From positions 124,001 to 188,000 of the forward strand of contig JADJEQ010000011.1 of NCBI GenBank assembly GCA_016709025.1: a DNA stretch of 64,000 nucleotides, written 5' to 3'. Under the pieces are notes generated by a model. That model made no database searches. It had not been told where the DNA came from and saw only the letters and a list, made by a program, of their open reading frames with translations. How positions within the stretch are numbered: position 1 is the first letter of the stretch; the number at the start of each line of letters is the position of its first letter. The position numbers were made by a program, and so were the translations under genes. Positions 31,825-40,502 of this stretch are shown one piece after another. The DNA is from Bacteroidales bacterium. GTDB lineage: Bacteria; Bacteroidota; Bacteroidia; Bacteroidales; Lentimicrobiaceae.

Positions 31825-33090
31825 TTAAAAAAAGCTGATCAGCAGCATAATATTCAACAGGGTTACAATTCCTCCGATGATAAGCAATACAACATTAAAC
31901 CTCATGCTATTGGCATATTCTTTCATTACTTTTTTGGATGAGGTCAGGTATATCTGCAGGAAAATTGTTATTGGTAACTGAATGCTCAGAATCATTTGGG
32001 AATAAATCAGCCCCTTAAATGGATTGGAAATAAAAAAAATAATCAACAGGGCAATCAACAGCGAAATAGCAACACCCATCCGCGAATGGTAGTCTTTGAT
32101 GTCGAAAGGTTCATTGTAGATACCGGCAAAAATAGAACCTGCTGCCATACCGGATGTAATGGTTGATGAAATACCTGCAAAAAGGAGGGCAATGGCAAAT
32201 ACAGTTGCCGCATTGTTGCCAAGCAGCGGTATAAGCATATTGTTAGCCTGTTGCAGATCCCCTACCGGCTGACCGAACTTAAAGAAGGTTGCTGCAGCAA
32301 GCAGGATCATGGCACTGTTTATACCCCAGCCGATGATCATCGAAAACAGGGTATCAAAAAACTCATAATCCAATTGCTTTCTGATGATCTTTTTATCTTC
32401 AAGGTTCCATTGCCTGCTCTGGATAATTTCCGAATGCAGGAAAAGGTTGTGCGGCATCACCACAGCCCCGAGCACACTCATCACAATCACCATGGAGCCC
32501 TGCGGAATGGACGGAACTACCCAATTATAAGTTGCCTGACCCCAGTCGATATCAACAAGCGTGAGTTCATAGATAAACGAAAGACCAATGATGGAAACAA
32601 AACCAATGATCCATTTTTCGATCATACGGTATGAATTCGTAAACAGCATAATAACAACAAATACCACAGCCAGAATGGCCCCTATTCTGATGGGTATATC
32701 AAATAACATATTCAAAGCTATGGCAGCTCCCAGAATCTCAGCAAGTGAAGTTGAAATTGAAGCAAGCACGGCAGAGCCAAGAACAGGTCGTGAAAGCTTT
32801 TTCGGAAGATATAGGGTAGCTGCTTCAGAGAGGCACAATCCTGTGGCTATGCCCAGATGTGATACGTTGTGCTGAAGAATGATGAGCATGATGGTCGATA
32901 AGGTAACCATCCACAACAATGTATAACCATATTCAGCGCCGGCAGCAAGGTTTGAAGCCCAATTGCCCGGATCTATAAATCCAACCGTTACAATTAATCC
33001 GGGACCAATGTATTTTAACAGGTCCAGTGCTCCATATTGCGGCTTACGCTTATCCCTGAAGAGATTTCTGATTTTAAGACCAACGTCCAT
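31825..33090 (-). CDS. mntH: Nramp-family Mn(2+)/Fe(2+) transporter
   Basis: 421 residues with about eleven membrane helices. The metal-binding motifs are present: DPGNWASNLAAGAEYGYTLL in helix 1 and VVMPHNLFLHS in helix 6. It should import Mn(2+) or Fe(2+) coupled to protons. It is divergent from a PerR-like regulator and Dps, and a dyad (33131-33149) sits about 40 bases upstream of its start, so metal or peroxide control is likely. It is probably cotranscribed with the YhcH-family gene downstream. Confidence 0.94.
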   Translation of the reverse strand: MDVGLKIRNLFRDKRKPQYGALDLLKYIGPGLIVTVGFIDPGNWASNLAAGAEYGYTLLWMVTLSTIMLIILQHNVSHLGIATGLCLSEAATLYLPKKLSRPVLGSAVLASISTSLAEILGAAIALNMLFDIPIRIGAILAVVFVVIMLFTNSYRMIEKWIIGFVSIIGLSFIYELTLVDIDWGQATYNWVVPSIPQGSMVIVMSVLGAVVMPHNLFLHSEIIQSRQWNLEDKKIIRKQLDYEFFDTLFSMIIGWGINSAMILLAAATFFKFGQPVGDLQQANNMLIPLLGNNAATVFAIALLFAGISSTITSGMAAGSIFAGIYNEPFDIKDYHSRMGVAISLLIALLIIFFISNPFKGLIYSQMILSIQLPITIFLQIYLTSSKKVMKEYANSMRFNVVLLIIGGIVTLLNIMLLISFF

Positions 33091-33130
33091 AATTGCTCAA
33101 CGACAGCTCCCCTGCTGCACTTGAAAAAAT

Positions 33131-33149
33131 GTAAAGATAATTATTTTAC
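33131..33149 (-). promoter_or_regulatory. Possible operator upstream of mntH
   Basis: GTAAAGATAATTATTTTAC has five-base arms GTAAA and TTTAC around an AT-rich centre, 41 bases upstream of the mntH start. Position and composition suit a MntR- or Fur-family site, but the dyad is imperfect and only one copy is seen. Confidence 0.35.
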
Positions 33150-33289
33150 TCCTGAAAATGGATGGACTACCCTATTGCTAAAGCCTGGAATGAAGCTAAG
33201 CAAATTATACATCCTATTCCATCAGGTTTAGCTAACCCGTTTACTGTTTAAAAGTTGAGCCTGCTCCGAAAAGTCAAAAAAGAAGACCA

Positions 33290-33420
33290 GACACCAAGAC
33301 TCAAAGATACCAATCCTGCCTGCGGCAGGCAGGTTACACAAAATATTGTATATCAATAAATTAAAATTGGTGGGTTTTAGTGTTCCAGCCTGCCGGCTGG
33401 CAGGTTAGTGGCTTGGTGTC
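33290..33420. repeat. 131-base inverted-repeat element with inner palindromes
   Basis: The ends GACACCAAG (33290) and CTTGGTGTC (33412-33420) are inverted. Inside are a palindrome CCTGCCTGCGGCAGGCAGG (33315-33333) and a related one, CCAGCCTGCCGGCTGGCAGG, at about 33385-33404. A cousin of the inner palindrome is at 42894-42911. There is no coding content. It looks like a small non-autonomous or REP-type element sitting between mntH and the PerR-like gene. Confidence 0.65.
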
Positions 33421-33524
33421 AAATAATTAATTTTCAGAGTGGACACAATGTTTGAAAATTCAAGCGCATTTCTTCACAAAAAACATCAATTTTTCACTTG
33501 ACCTGTGAACAAATTCTTCTTTTA

Positions 33525-33541
33525 ATTGTATTTATTACAAT
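33525..33541 (+). promoter_or_regulatory. Perfect dyad, candidate PerR/Fur-type operator
   Basis: ATTGTATTTATTACAAT: six-base arms ATTGTA and TACAAT with a five-base centre, ending 35 bases before the regulator's ATG and overlapping the likely promoter (TAATTGTA, with a TTG about 22 bases upstream). Self-control of PerR-type regulators through such an AT-rich dyad is common; direct evidence is only position and symmetry. Confidence 0.5.
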
Positions 33542-33576
33542 CATGTATTAATTTCATTCTAATAATTATTCCAACG

Positions 33577-34011
33577 ATGGATGAATTGCGGGAGATAGTT
33601 CTGAAACTAAACAATGCCGGGTTAAAAATTACACCTCAGCGGGTAGCCGTTTTGCAAACCCTTTGCAAATTTCGAAGGCATCCAACTGCCGATGAATTGT
33701 TCGATGAGGTTTCAAAGTCAATACCTGGTTTGTCCCCCACAACCATCTACAACACGCTCGATACATTCGTAAAAAAAGGATTGGTAAAAAGGGTGAAAAC
33801 GGATGCTGATGTAATGCGTTACGATGCCGTCACCGAGCACCACCACCATTTGTATTGTGCTGTTTCGGACAGAATGGAAGATTATTTTGATCCCGAACTT
33901 GACCAAATACTCACTGACTACTTTGAACGTAAAAGGATTAAAGGATTCAATGTGAGCGACATCCGCCTTCAATTGATGGGCGATTTTGAAGATAATAAAC
34001 AACCTAAATAA
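33577..34011 (+). CDS. Fur-family regulator, PerR-like
   Basis: 144 residues from ATG 33577 (an in-frame TTG at 33526 would place the start inside the dyad). Winged helix at about 8-80 (GLKITPQRVAVLQTL, HPTADELFDEV, LSPTTIYNTLDTFVKKGLV), then the dimer/metal domain. The segment MRYDAVTEHHHHLYC carries an Asp where PerR proteins have their regulatory Asp and Fur proteins have Glu, so PerR-type peroxide sensing is likely. Oddly, only one cysteine remains of the CxxC pairs (LYCAVS), so the structural zinc site is missing. Nineteen bases separate it from dps, and mntH is divergent, which fits control of iron storage and manganese uptake. Confidence 0.88.
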   Translation: MDELREIVLKLNNAGLKITPQRVAVLQTLCKFRRHPTADELFDEVSKSIPGLSPTTIYNTLDTFVKKGLVKRVKTDADVMRYDAVTEHHHHLYCAVSDRMEDYFDPELDQILTDYFERKRIKGFNVSDIRLQLMGDFEDNKQPK

Positions 34012-34030
34012 ATTTAATAACGATAAAATC

Positions 34031-34507
34031 ATGAAAAAAATGAACAGAATCGGTCTTGATGAGGCCATGTCAGCACAACTGATTGAAAAATTGAACGACC
34101 TGTTAGCCAATTATCAGGTTTTTTACCAGAATGCCCGCGGATTTCACTGGAACATTAAGGGCGAGAAATTTTTTGAACTTCACCTGAAATTTGAAGAACT
34201 CTACAACGACCTCCAGATTAAAATAGATGAGATCGCCGAGCGCATTCTAACGCTTGGCGGCACACCCATCCACTCTTTCGCCGGATATCTGAAATCCGCT
34301 GAAATCAAACCAATTGAAAATGAAACCAATGGCCCAACCTGTGTTGGCCATATTCTCGATGCCTTTGCAAAATTGCTGTTAAAAGAGCGCGAAATCCTTA
34401 ATCTGTCGGCAGAATTAAATGATGAAGGAACCAACGCCATGGCCAGCGACTATATCCGTGAAAAGGAAAAACTGGTATGGATGTACTCGGCCTTCCTTGG
34501 CAAATAA
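34031..34507 (+). CDS. dps: Dps ferritin-like DNA-protection protein
   Basis: 158 residues from ATG 34031. The four-helix Dps fold is clear: LNDLLANYQVFYQNARGFHW, FFELHLKFEELYNDLQIKID and AERILTLGGTPIHSF. His and Trp of FHW and the Asp/Glu of FEELYND form the intersubunit ferroxidase site. Dps dodecamers oxidise Fe(2+) with hydrogen peroxide, store the iron and shield DNA. It is likely transcribed with the PerR-like gene and ends in a strong terminator. An upstream in-frame TTG inside the regulator gene was rejected. Confidence 0.94.
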   Translation: MKKMNRIGLDEAMSAQLIEKLNDLLANYQVFYQNARGFHWNIKGEKFFELHLKFEELYNDLQIKIDEIAERILTLGGTPIHSFAGYLKSAEIKPIENETNGPTCVGHILDAFAKLLLKEREILNLSAELNDEGTNAMASDYIREKEKLVWMYSAFLGK

Positions 34508-34519
34508 TTCACTAACAAT

Positions 34520-34560
34520 GACTTACATCTGTTTCTTATAAAATCGGATGTAAGTCTTTT
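34520..34560 (+). terminator. Rho-independent terminator after dps
   Basis: A perfect 10-base stem GACTTACATC with GATGTAAGTC, a 17-base loop and TTTTCTTT after it, starting 13 bases beyond the dps stop. Confidence 0.85.
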
Positions 34561-34673
34561 CTTTGATTTTTTAAACTATGAATTGATTTCGTCAGCCTTA
34601 GCTATAAGGTTTTCCTTCATTCCCTGAACCAAATGGTGCATTTTATACGTTGATGCAACAGATTGCAGGTGAA

Positions 34674-34857
34674 ATAAGGTTAAGGATAAGGATAAGGTTA
34701 AGGTTGAGAAACATTTCACAAGCAAATGCTTCCAATTTCAAAAATTGCCAACTGATATTTGCCAACTGCCATTTGCTATTTGCCAACTTTTTTTAACCTT
34801 TTGAATTTTTACATTTACTTCAGACTTTTTACTTTAGACTTTAGACTTTTTACTTTA
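34674..34857. repeat. Low-complexity intergenic repeats upstream of nfo
   Basis: Three simple-repeat patches: AAGG(T/A)T hexamers at 34674-34708, repeats of TTTGCCAACT at about 34745-34790, and alternating AGACTTT/ACTTT units at 34822-34857 that run into the nfo start codon. The hexamer patch is the complement of the TTAACC array at 48725-48778. No gene was seen in 34561-34856. Confidence 0.6.
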
Positions 34858-35702
34858 TGAAATATCTCGGTGCCCACGTTAGTGCCTCTGGCGGTGTAGA
34901 AAACGCCCCTCTTAATGCTGCCGCCATCGGCGCAAAAGCTTTCGCTTTGTTTACTAAAAATCAGCGGCAATGGGTCGCCTCTCCTCTTACGAATGAAAGC
35001 ATCGCAAAGTTTAAGGAAAACTGCATAAAGCATGGTTATGAACCCTGGCAGATTCTCCCGCACGACGGTTACCTGATCAACCTGGGTCATCCCGGAAAAG
35101 ATGAACTGGCCAAATCCAGGGCTGCTTTTCTCGACGAAATGCAGCGTTGTGAGCAACTGGGCCTCGACCGGCTCAACTTCCACCCGGGAAGTCACCTGAA
35201 GCTGGTTACGCCTGAAGAGAGCCTTAAAATCATTGCTGAGTCCATCAATATTACACTCGATAAAACCAAAGGTGTGACCGCAGTTATTGAAAACACCGCT
35301 GGCCAGGGCACCAACCTGGGATATGCCTTTGAACAGATAAAATTTATCATCGACCTGGTTGAAGATAAAAGCCGGGTGGGCGTCTGCCTCGATACCTGCC
35401 ATACCTTCACGGCCGGTTACGATCTGATCACGCCTGAAGGCTACGATGACACCTTCAAACAATTTGACGGCATTGTCGGTTTCAGCTACCTGCGCGGCAT
35501 TCACCTCAACGACAGCATGAAACCCCTTGGCAGCCATGTTGACCGCCACGACAGCATCGGTAAAGGCTTTCTGGGCAATGATGTTTTCAAACGCATCATG
35601 AACGATCCCCGTTTCGACAACCTGCCCATTATTCTCGAAACACCCAACGAAGAAATATGGGCGGAGGAAATTAGTACACTTTACCAGATGATTGAACCTT
35701 AA
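34857..35702 (+). CDS. nfo: Endonuclease IV
   Basis: 281 residues, the family's usual length, with the trinuclear zinc ligands in order: GAHVSASGG, NFHPGSHL, ENTAGQGTNLGY, CLDTCHTFTAGYD, HLNDSMKPLGSHVDRHDSIG and ETPNE. It cleaves DNA at abasic sites and removes 3' blocking groups left by oxidative damage. The start codon lies inside a simple repeat. A terminator follows the stop. Its position after mntH, the PerR-like regulator and dps puts four stress-related genes together, though a terminator separates it from dps. Confidence 0.96.
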   Translation: MKYLGAHVSASGGVENAPLNAAAIGAKAFALFTKNQRQWVASPLTNESIAKFKENCIKHGYEPWQILPHDGYLINLGHPGKDELAKSRAAFLDEMQRCEQLGLDRLNFHPGSHLKLVTPEESLKIIAESINITLDKTKGVTAVIENTAGQGTNLGYAFEQIKFIIDLVEDKSRVGVCLDTCHTFTAGYDLITPEGYDDTFKQFDGIVGFSYLRGIHLNDSMKPLGSHVDRHDSIGKGFLGNDVFKRIMNDPRFDNLPIILETPNEEIWAEEISTLYQMIEP

Positions 35703-35749
35703 TAACCCCGGAATACGCTTATCTGAGTTTGAAATTTATGAATTAACAC

Positions 35750-35776
35750 AGGCCGGTCTCAAGTTTCCGGCCTTTT
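35750..35776 (+). terminator. Rho-independent terminator after nfo
   Basis: GGCCGG and CCGGCC pair around a 10-base loop and are followed by TTTT, about 48 bases after the nfo stop. Confidence 0.82.
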
Positions 35777-35881
35777 CCATTTATATCAATCTTTCTTTAT
35801 AATTACATTGGAAAATATACTAAATTTAATGCTGATCAATACGATTTTCAAGCAAAAATTACAAATGTAATATTCAGGATT

Positions 35882-37456
35882 ATGAAGTCAATTATTATGC
35901 TCACAATGGTTGGAATATTTATGCTTATTTCCACCGAAGGTAAATCACAGGATGATCTTTTCACAAAAGTTTTTTTTGACCCGGATGGTTCAATTCAGGC
36001 ATATTCAATTACCCCGTCAAAAACCAATGGTTTTGCCATTGCAGGTGACCACAATTACGGAGGCTTCATTATCAGAATTGATTCTGTGGGCAATACCCTC
36101 TGGGCTAAACAGATAGAGGGGATATCAAAAATGTCTCATATCAATGAAATAATATCAACACCTGATTCATGCTATGTTCTGGCAGGAGTAATCTTTGCGG
36201 CTCAGAGTCTTAGTCCCGCGTTAATCCTGGTAAAGCTAAATGAAACCGGCAATATGGTATGGTCCTCAATTACCTACTTCTGGGCCTGGGGTTTCACATA
36301 TTCAGTAAAACTCACCCATGACAATGGTTTTATTGCAACAGGAAAATCACAGCAAACCGGCGGAAGTACCGAGAAAGCTTTTATTTCAAAATACTCTTCT
36401 TCCGGTGAGCGGGAATGGTCATATTTCTATTCAACCCCAAATCAGTTTGATAATCTTATTTCCGTTGACCAACTTGAAGACAATTCATTTATTTTCACCG
36501 GAACCACTTATGATGTCGCAGTTCACAAGCACCGGATGTATATGATCAAAACAACTGAAAACGGAATCCCCGAATGGGCCAGAATCCTGAATCCCGGGAA
36601 TAACGAAGACTTTGAAGGAATTGATGTGTTGGCGGAACCCGGTGGTTTTGTATTTTACAGCGCAGGCAATAGTAATGGCATTGCTTTAATAAATACAGAT
36701 TTTCAGGGCAATGTGAACTGGGCCAAACGTTATCCGTTTGATTATACTTCGATGGTTACTGAAAAATCAGCAAAAATCAGGCGGCTAAGCGGGGGCGGAT
36801 ATGCTGCTGTGACCCAGAGCTGGGCCGGTGAACTGATTAAATTCGACACATCCGGTAATCCCGATTGGGTGCAGGAGATATTTTGCAATCCTGTGGATTT
36901 TATGCAAACATCCGACAGTGGTTTTGTGGTTGTCGGAAACGGCCCGCTCATTGGTGTTGACATGGCATCAACCAGCAATCCCCAGGTTGGTGTAATCCGT
37001 TGCAATACACTTGGTATTGGTGCTTCTTGCACTGATCAGGGCTTTCCGGATTTTACCACTTTCAATGCTCTGATGGAAGATGTTGTGATTAATGTTGAAA
37101 CAGCAGGAAGTTTGGTTGACTACCAACCAATCATTGAAGATCTCTTCCCGGAAGTAGAGGATGGCTGCGTGGCCATTGGGGGCGGTATAAATGAAACCGA
37201 TCTATCGGATAACAGCCTGTGGATCTATCCCAATCCGGCTTCACAACAGTTCAGTTTCGATTGTAACGAAAGTAATAAGCTGAATTTTAAAAGAATTGAA
37301 GTTTACAACAACATCGGAGTGTCTGTCTTTTCATCCAACAATCCGGCTTCATTAAATGAAGGTATTGATACCCGGAGCCTGCCAGATGGAATTTATCTGG
37401 TACGACTTATTTCTATCAGCAACGCTTATTCCGGGAAACTTATTATCAGGCATTAG
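35882..37456 (+). CDS. Secreted beta-propeller-like protein with T9SS sorting domain (1 of 3)
   Basis: 524 residues. After a signal peptide (MLTMVGIFMLISTEGKS region) come repeats of about 50 residues with the pattern GFxxRID..GNxLWAKQI, NETGNMVWSS, TTENGIPEWAR, NTDFQGNVNWAKRY, DTSGNPDWVQ, each ending in a G-N/D-x-x-W turn. This is the pattern of delta-60/PQQ-like propeller proteins common in Bacteroidota. The T9SS domain is at the end (LWIYPNPASQQFSF, YNNIGVSVFS, LPDGIYLVRLISI, SGKLIIRH). The next gene is a clear paralog starting 81 bases downstream. Export is well supported; function is unknown. Confidence 0.85.
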   Translation: MKSIIMLTMVGIFMLISTEGKSQDDLFTKVFFDPDGSIQAYSITPSKTNGFAIAGDHNYGGFIIRIDSVGNTLWAKQIEGISKMSHINEIISTPDSCYVLAGVIFAAQSLSPALILVKLNETGNMVWSSITYFWAWGFTYSVKLTHDNGFIATGKSQQTGGSTEKAFISKYSSSGEREWSYFYSTPNQFDNLISVDQLEDNSFIFTGTTYDVAVHKHRMYMIKTTENGIPEWARILNPGNNEDFEGIDVLAEPGGFVFYSAGNSNGIALINTDFQGNVNWAKRYPFDYTSMVTEKSAKIRRLSGGGYAAVTQSWAGELIKFDTSGNPDWVQEIFCNPVDFMQTSDSGFVVVGNGPLIGVDMASTSNPQVGVIRCNTLGIGASCTDQGFPDFTTFNALMEDVVINVETAGSLVDYQPIIEDLFPEVEDGCVAIGGGINETDLSDNSLWIYPNPASQQFSFDCNESNKLNFKRIEVYNNIGVSVFSSNNPASLNEGIDTRSLPDGIYLVRLISISNAYSGKLIIRH

Positions 37457-37537
37457 ACCTTGGTTTATTTTAAAAAAAAAGTTGCCGGAAAAGTAATACA
37501 TTCCTTTGATACCATTATTTCCTTTAATTTCCATACC

Positions 37538-39127
37538 ATGAAAAACAAATACTATTACCTGATTTTGGGCGTGTATTTTATAGTCTTCCTATCATCTTCA
37601 ATGGCCCAGCAACCGGTATTTAATAGAGTTTACTACAATCTTGAGGAAGGATTTCATATACTTGGATCAGACAAAAGCGCGGATAATGGTTATATTCTTG
37701 GAGGAATACAATATTCCGGTTCAGGACATGTGATAAAAATTGACTCTGCAGGAAATCCTGAATGGGCGAAACAAGTCAGCACATCTGAAATCAATTTCGA
37801 AATCAGGGATGTGATCTGTAACCCGGATTCAACAATTGTATCAGCCGGAGTAGTCAATTCAAATACCGATTTACTGAATGTTATCAAGTGGGCTAAAAGT
37901 GGCGACACCTTATGGAGTAAAAACATTGAAGGATTGAATTATATTCAGGAATTAAGAATTAAAAGACCATCTTCAGGTGGATATCTGATAACAGCCTCCA
38001 ATTCAGATTATTATAGCCTTTCAAACGTTGAGGGTATAGCGTTAAAGCTAAATGACACCGGGGAACTGATGTGGTCAAAAAGATACACATCTGATGACCA
38101 CCTGATTTACTTGAGTTCGATCGCAGAATTACCTGACAACAACCTGATAATCTGCGGTTATAGAAGTAGCAAAACAACAAATGTGAGAAATCTTTCAGTG
38201 ATTCTGGCAGACGAAAATGGCAATGTTCTGTGGGCTGAATCATTAACAGAGTCTGGCGGATACACCTATTCTGAAGCCGAGGATATTGCGGTTACGCAGG
38301 ATGGTATTGTATTGTACACGAATTATTATGGTAATTTTTTAAGCAACGGTGGATTGATCAAAATGGATTTCGCTGGCAATCCACTTTGGGCTAAAAACTA
38401 TTCCCTTGAAAATTATCATATCTGGTCAAATTCAAGGGGTAATTTTGCGCAGACCCCGGATAGTGGTTTTGCAATCGTTTCCTCAAGAGGGGGCGACGGA
38501 CAACTACTGAAGACGGATGAATCCGGAATTCCCCTGTGGAGCCAGGCGATCTTTATGGATCCAATAGATGTGAACGTTTCAAGTGATCATGGTTATATGG
38601 TTTTGGGTAACGGACCCATACCCGGGCTAAAATTAATACCTGAGAATATTCCTCAGATCGGAGCATACAAGACTGATAGTTCCGGGAACGGCGGCGATTG
38701 TGTTTTCCCACTCATCATACAATCAGAAGATTATACAGCCGTCTTTGAAAATTTCACAGTTCAGGCTTCAGACATTGGAAACCTGGTAAATTATTCCGTG
38801 TCGATCAACGATTTTCAGTTTCTGGTTGAGGGCACCTGCGTAGCGCATCCAGGCAACTTGAAACATCACGAATCCGGGAAGAAGAAACTTAAGCTTTACC
38901 CAAATCCTTCAAACGGATCATTTTCGATTGAATTACCTGCAAATATGAATATGGAATCCGCGGTTCTCCAGATTACAGGATATGACGGTCAACTGGTTTA
39001 TGCTACCAAAGAACCTTCTTTCATTCGGAATGGTATCAATCCCGGATATCTGCCCGATGGGATCTACCTGGTACGTCTCATCACAGAAAAAAATTCTTTT
39101 TCCGGCAAACTGATCATCAAACATTGA
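37538..39127 (+). CDS. Secreted beta-propeller-like protein with T9SS sorting domain (2 of 3)
   Basis: 529 residues from ATG 37538, where a clean signal peptide begins (MKNKYYYLILGVYFIVFLSS, cleavage near MAQ); an in-frame TTG at 37460 would add a charged, unlikely leader. It is a paralog of the previous protein with the same repeat pattern (KIDSAGNPEWAKQ, NDTGELMWSKRY, KMDFAGNPLWAKNY, KTDESGIPLWSQ) and the same segment before the tail (PQIGAYKTDSSGN). The T9SS domain reads LKLYPNPSNGSFSIELP ... LPDGIYLVRLITEKNSFSG. The three tail domains in this cluster end alike (SGKLII-H or SGKVII-H), pointing to tandem duplication. Confidence 0.86.
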   Translation: MKNKYYYLILGVYFIVFLSSSMAQQPVFNRVYYNLEEGFHILGSDKSADNGYILGGIQYSGSGHVIKIDSAGNPEWAKQVSTSEINFEIRDVICNPDSTIVSAGVVNSNTDLLNVIKWAKSGDTLWSKNIEGLNYIQELRIKRPSSGGYLITASNSDYYSLSNVEGIALKLNDTGELMWSKRYTSDDHLIYLSSIAELPDNNLIICGYRSSKTTNVRNLSVILADENGNVLWAESLTESGGYTYSEAEDIAVTQDGIVLYTNYYGNFLSNGGLIKMDFAGNPLWAKNYSLENYHIWSNSRGNFAQTPDSGFAIVSSRGGDGQLLKTDESGIPLWSQAIFMDPIDVNVSSDHGYMVLGNGPIPGLKLIPENIPQIGAYKTDSSGNGGDCVFPLIIQSEDYTAVFENFTVQASDIGNLVNYSVSINDFQFLVEGTCVAHPGNLKHHESGKKKLKLYPNPSNGSFSIELPANMNMESAVLQITGYDGQLVYATKEPSFIRNGINPGYLPDGIYLVRLITEKNSFSGKLIIKH

Positions 39128-39152
39128 AATTATTCATCTTATTCACTCATTT

Positions 39153-40022
39153 ATGAAAAAACTTTATTCGCTTTTACTGACTTCCATTCTATATCAACTT
39201 GCTTTCAGCCAATCGTTTACCGATCCCGGCAACCAATGGAATACCAGGTTCTCGGGCGGATGGTCATTCTACAATACTGAGATTTTCCGTTTTTCAGGCG
39301 ATACCATGATCATGAATACGTTTTACAACAAGATGTATTTGACCAACGACAGTGCTTCAACTGCCGTATGGCATTATGCTGGCGCCATCAGGGAATGGGA
39401 AGGCAGGATTTACACTTTCCTGCCGGGAACCTTTGAAGAGGGTCTTCTCTATGATTTTACCATTGAGGCCGGAGATACTACTTATATCATAAATGACTGG
39501 TGCAGAGAACCTTTCCCTATGGTGTGTATATCCACCGACAGCATTGAAATAAACGGAAGTAATCGGAAAACTTTTTTGTTCGAATTCCCTTACAGTTTAT
39601 GGATTGAAGGAATCGGGAGTCTCCAGGGACCACTCTATTCAGGAATCGATTATTGTGTTGCCGACATTTATTATGATCTTTTGTGTTATTACAACAACGG
39701 CAATCAGTTATATATGAACCCGGATGCCAATGTCTGTTATGAAACCAATGTGGGGACCAGCAGCATACCTATTGACAGTAAACTTACCATTTACCCGAAT
39801 CCTTCAACCGGAGTAATTGATCTGGATTTTCCTGACACTGGCATACCCTCACCGGCAAGTATTGAAATCCATAATTCCATTGGAATACTGGTTTATTATG
39901 ATCCTGAATGCAAAATTTTCAGGAAAACCATTGACCTGAGTGCACAATCCAATGGAGTTTATTCGATCCGGATTAAAAACGATGCCGGCTCATTTTCCGG
40001 TAAAGTGATCATCAATCATTGA
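39153..40022 (+). CDS. Small secreted protein with T9SS sorting domain (3 of 3)
   Basis: 289 residues. A signal peptide (MKKLYSLLLTSILYQLAFS) precedes about 190 residues of unrecognised, aromatic-rich beta sequence (WNTRFSGGWSFYNTEIFRF, GAIREWEGRIYTFLPGTF, IEGIGSLQGPLYSGIDYC) with several cysteines that could form disulfides. The T9SS domain follows (LTIYPNPSTGVIDLDFP, HNSIGILVYYD, NGVYSIRIKN, SGKVIINH). The IEGIGSLxGP segment is frequent in Bacteroidota T9SS proteins of unknown function. It begins 25 bases after the previous gene, so the three are probably one operon. Confidence 0.82.
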   Translation: MKKLYSLLLTSILYQLAFSQSFTDPGNQWNTRFSGGWSFYNTEIFRFSGDTMIMNTFYNKMYLTNDSASTAVWHYAGAIREWEGRIYTFLPGTFEEGLLYDFTIEAGDTTYIINDWCREPFPMVCISTDSIEINGSNRKTFLFEFPYSLWIEGIGSLQGPLYSGIDYCVADIYYDLLCYYNNGNQLYMNPDANVCYETNVGTSSIPIDSKLTIYPNPSTGVIDLDFPDTGIPSPASIEIHNSIGILVYYDPECKIFRKTIDLSAQSNGVYSIRIKNDAGSFSGKVIINH

Positions 40023-40502
40023 TTTGAATGAGTTGCATTGAAACCAGTCTGGTATTAAAATCAGATTGCTTTCATGTGATTTTGAATACAGCCTGAGAAA
40101 AAGTCATGCAATTGCTATTGAAAAATTATTCAGATTTAATAAACCTTTCTTCGTTACCAATGGGATTTACATTTTGAAATTAATGAGTATTCGTAAGGTA
40201 TTTACGAAAGAACTGATAATTAACAGATAACGGAATATACCTATTTCCGTTTTTGATTCGTTTATATTGTTGATTTTCAGTTGAAACAGATAATGATTTC
40301 TTTCTTCTTATTCTTCCCGGTATAATTCATGAGCTTATTCAGACAATGTTTATAAAATTATGACAAAACAAAAGCTTGATAGCAGGCGTTATATTTGTAT
40401 ATTCGTTTCGTGAATAAACACGCCCTGATTTAACTTTCATGAGTTACATAAGGGGAAAGTTTGTATAAAGTATAAATCATAGAATTATAAAGTTCAGCTG
40501 TT
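40023..40502. other. Intergenic region upstream of the response regulator
   Basis: 480 AT-rich bases without a gene. TATATTTG at 40390-40397 fits the -7 consensus and could start the response-regulator transcript with a leader of about 100 bases; no -33 TTTG is at the right distance. No terminator for the T9SS cluster was recognised. Confidence 0.4.

Noticed and set aside
33290..33420. Insertion sequence
   Set aside because: No transposase frame is present; at most a small non-autonomous element.
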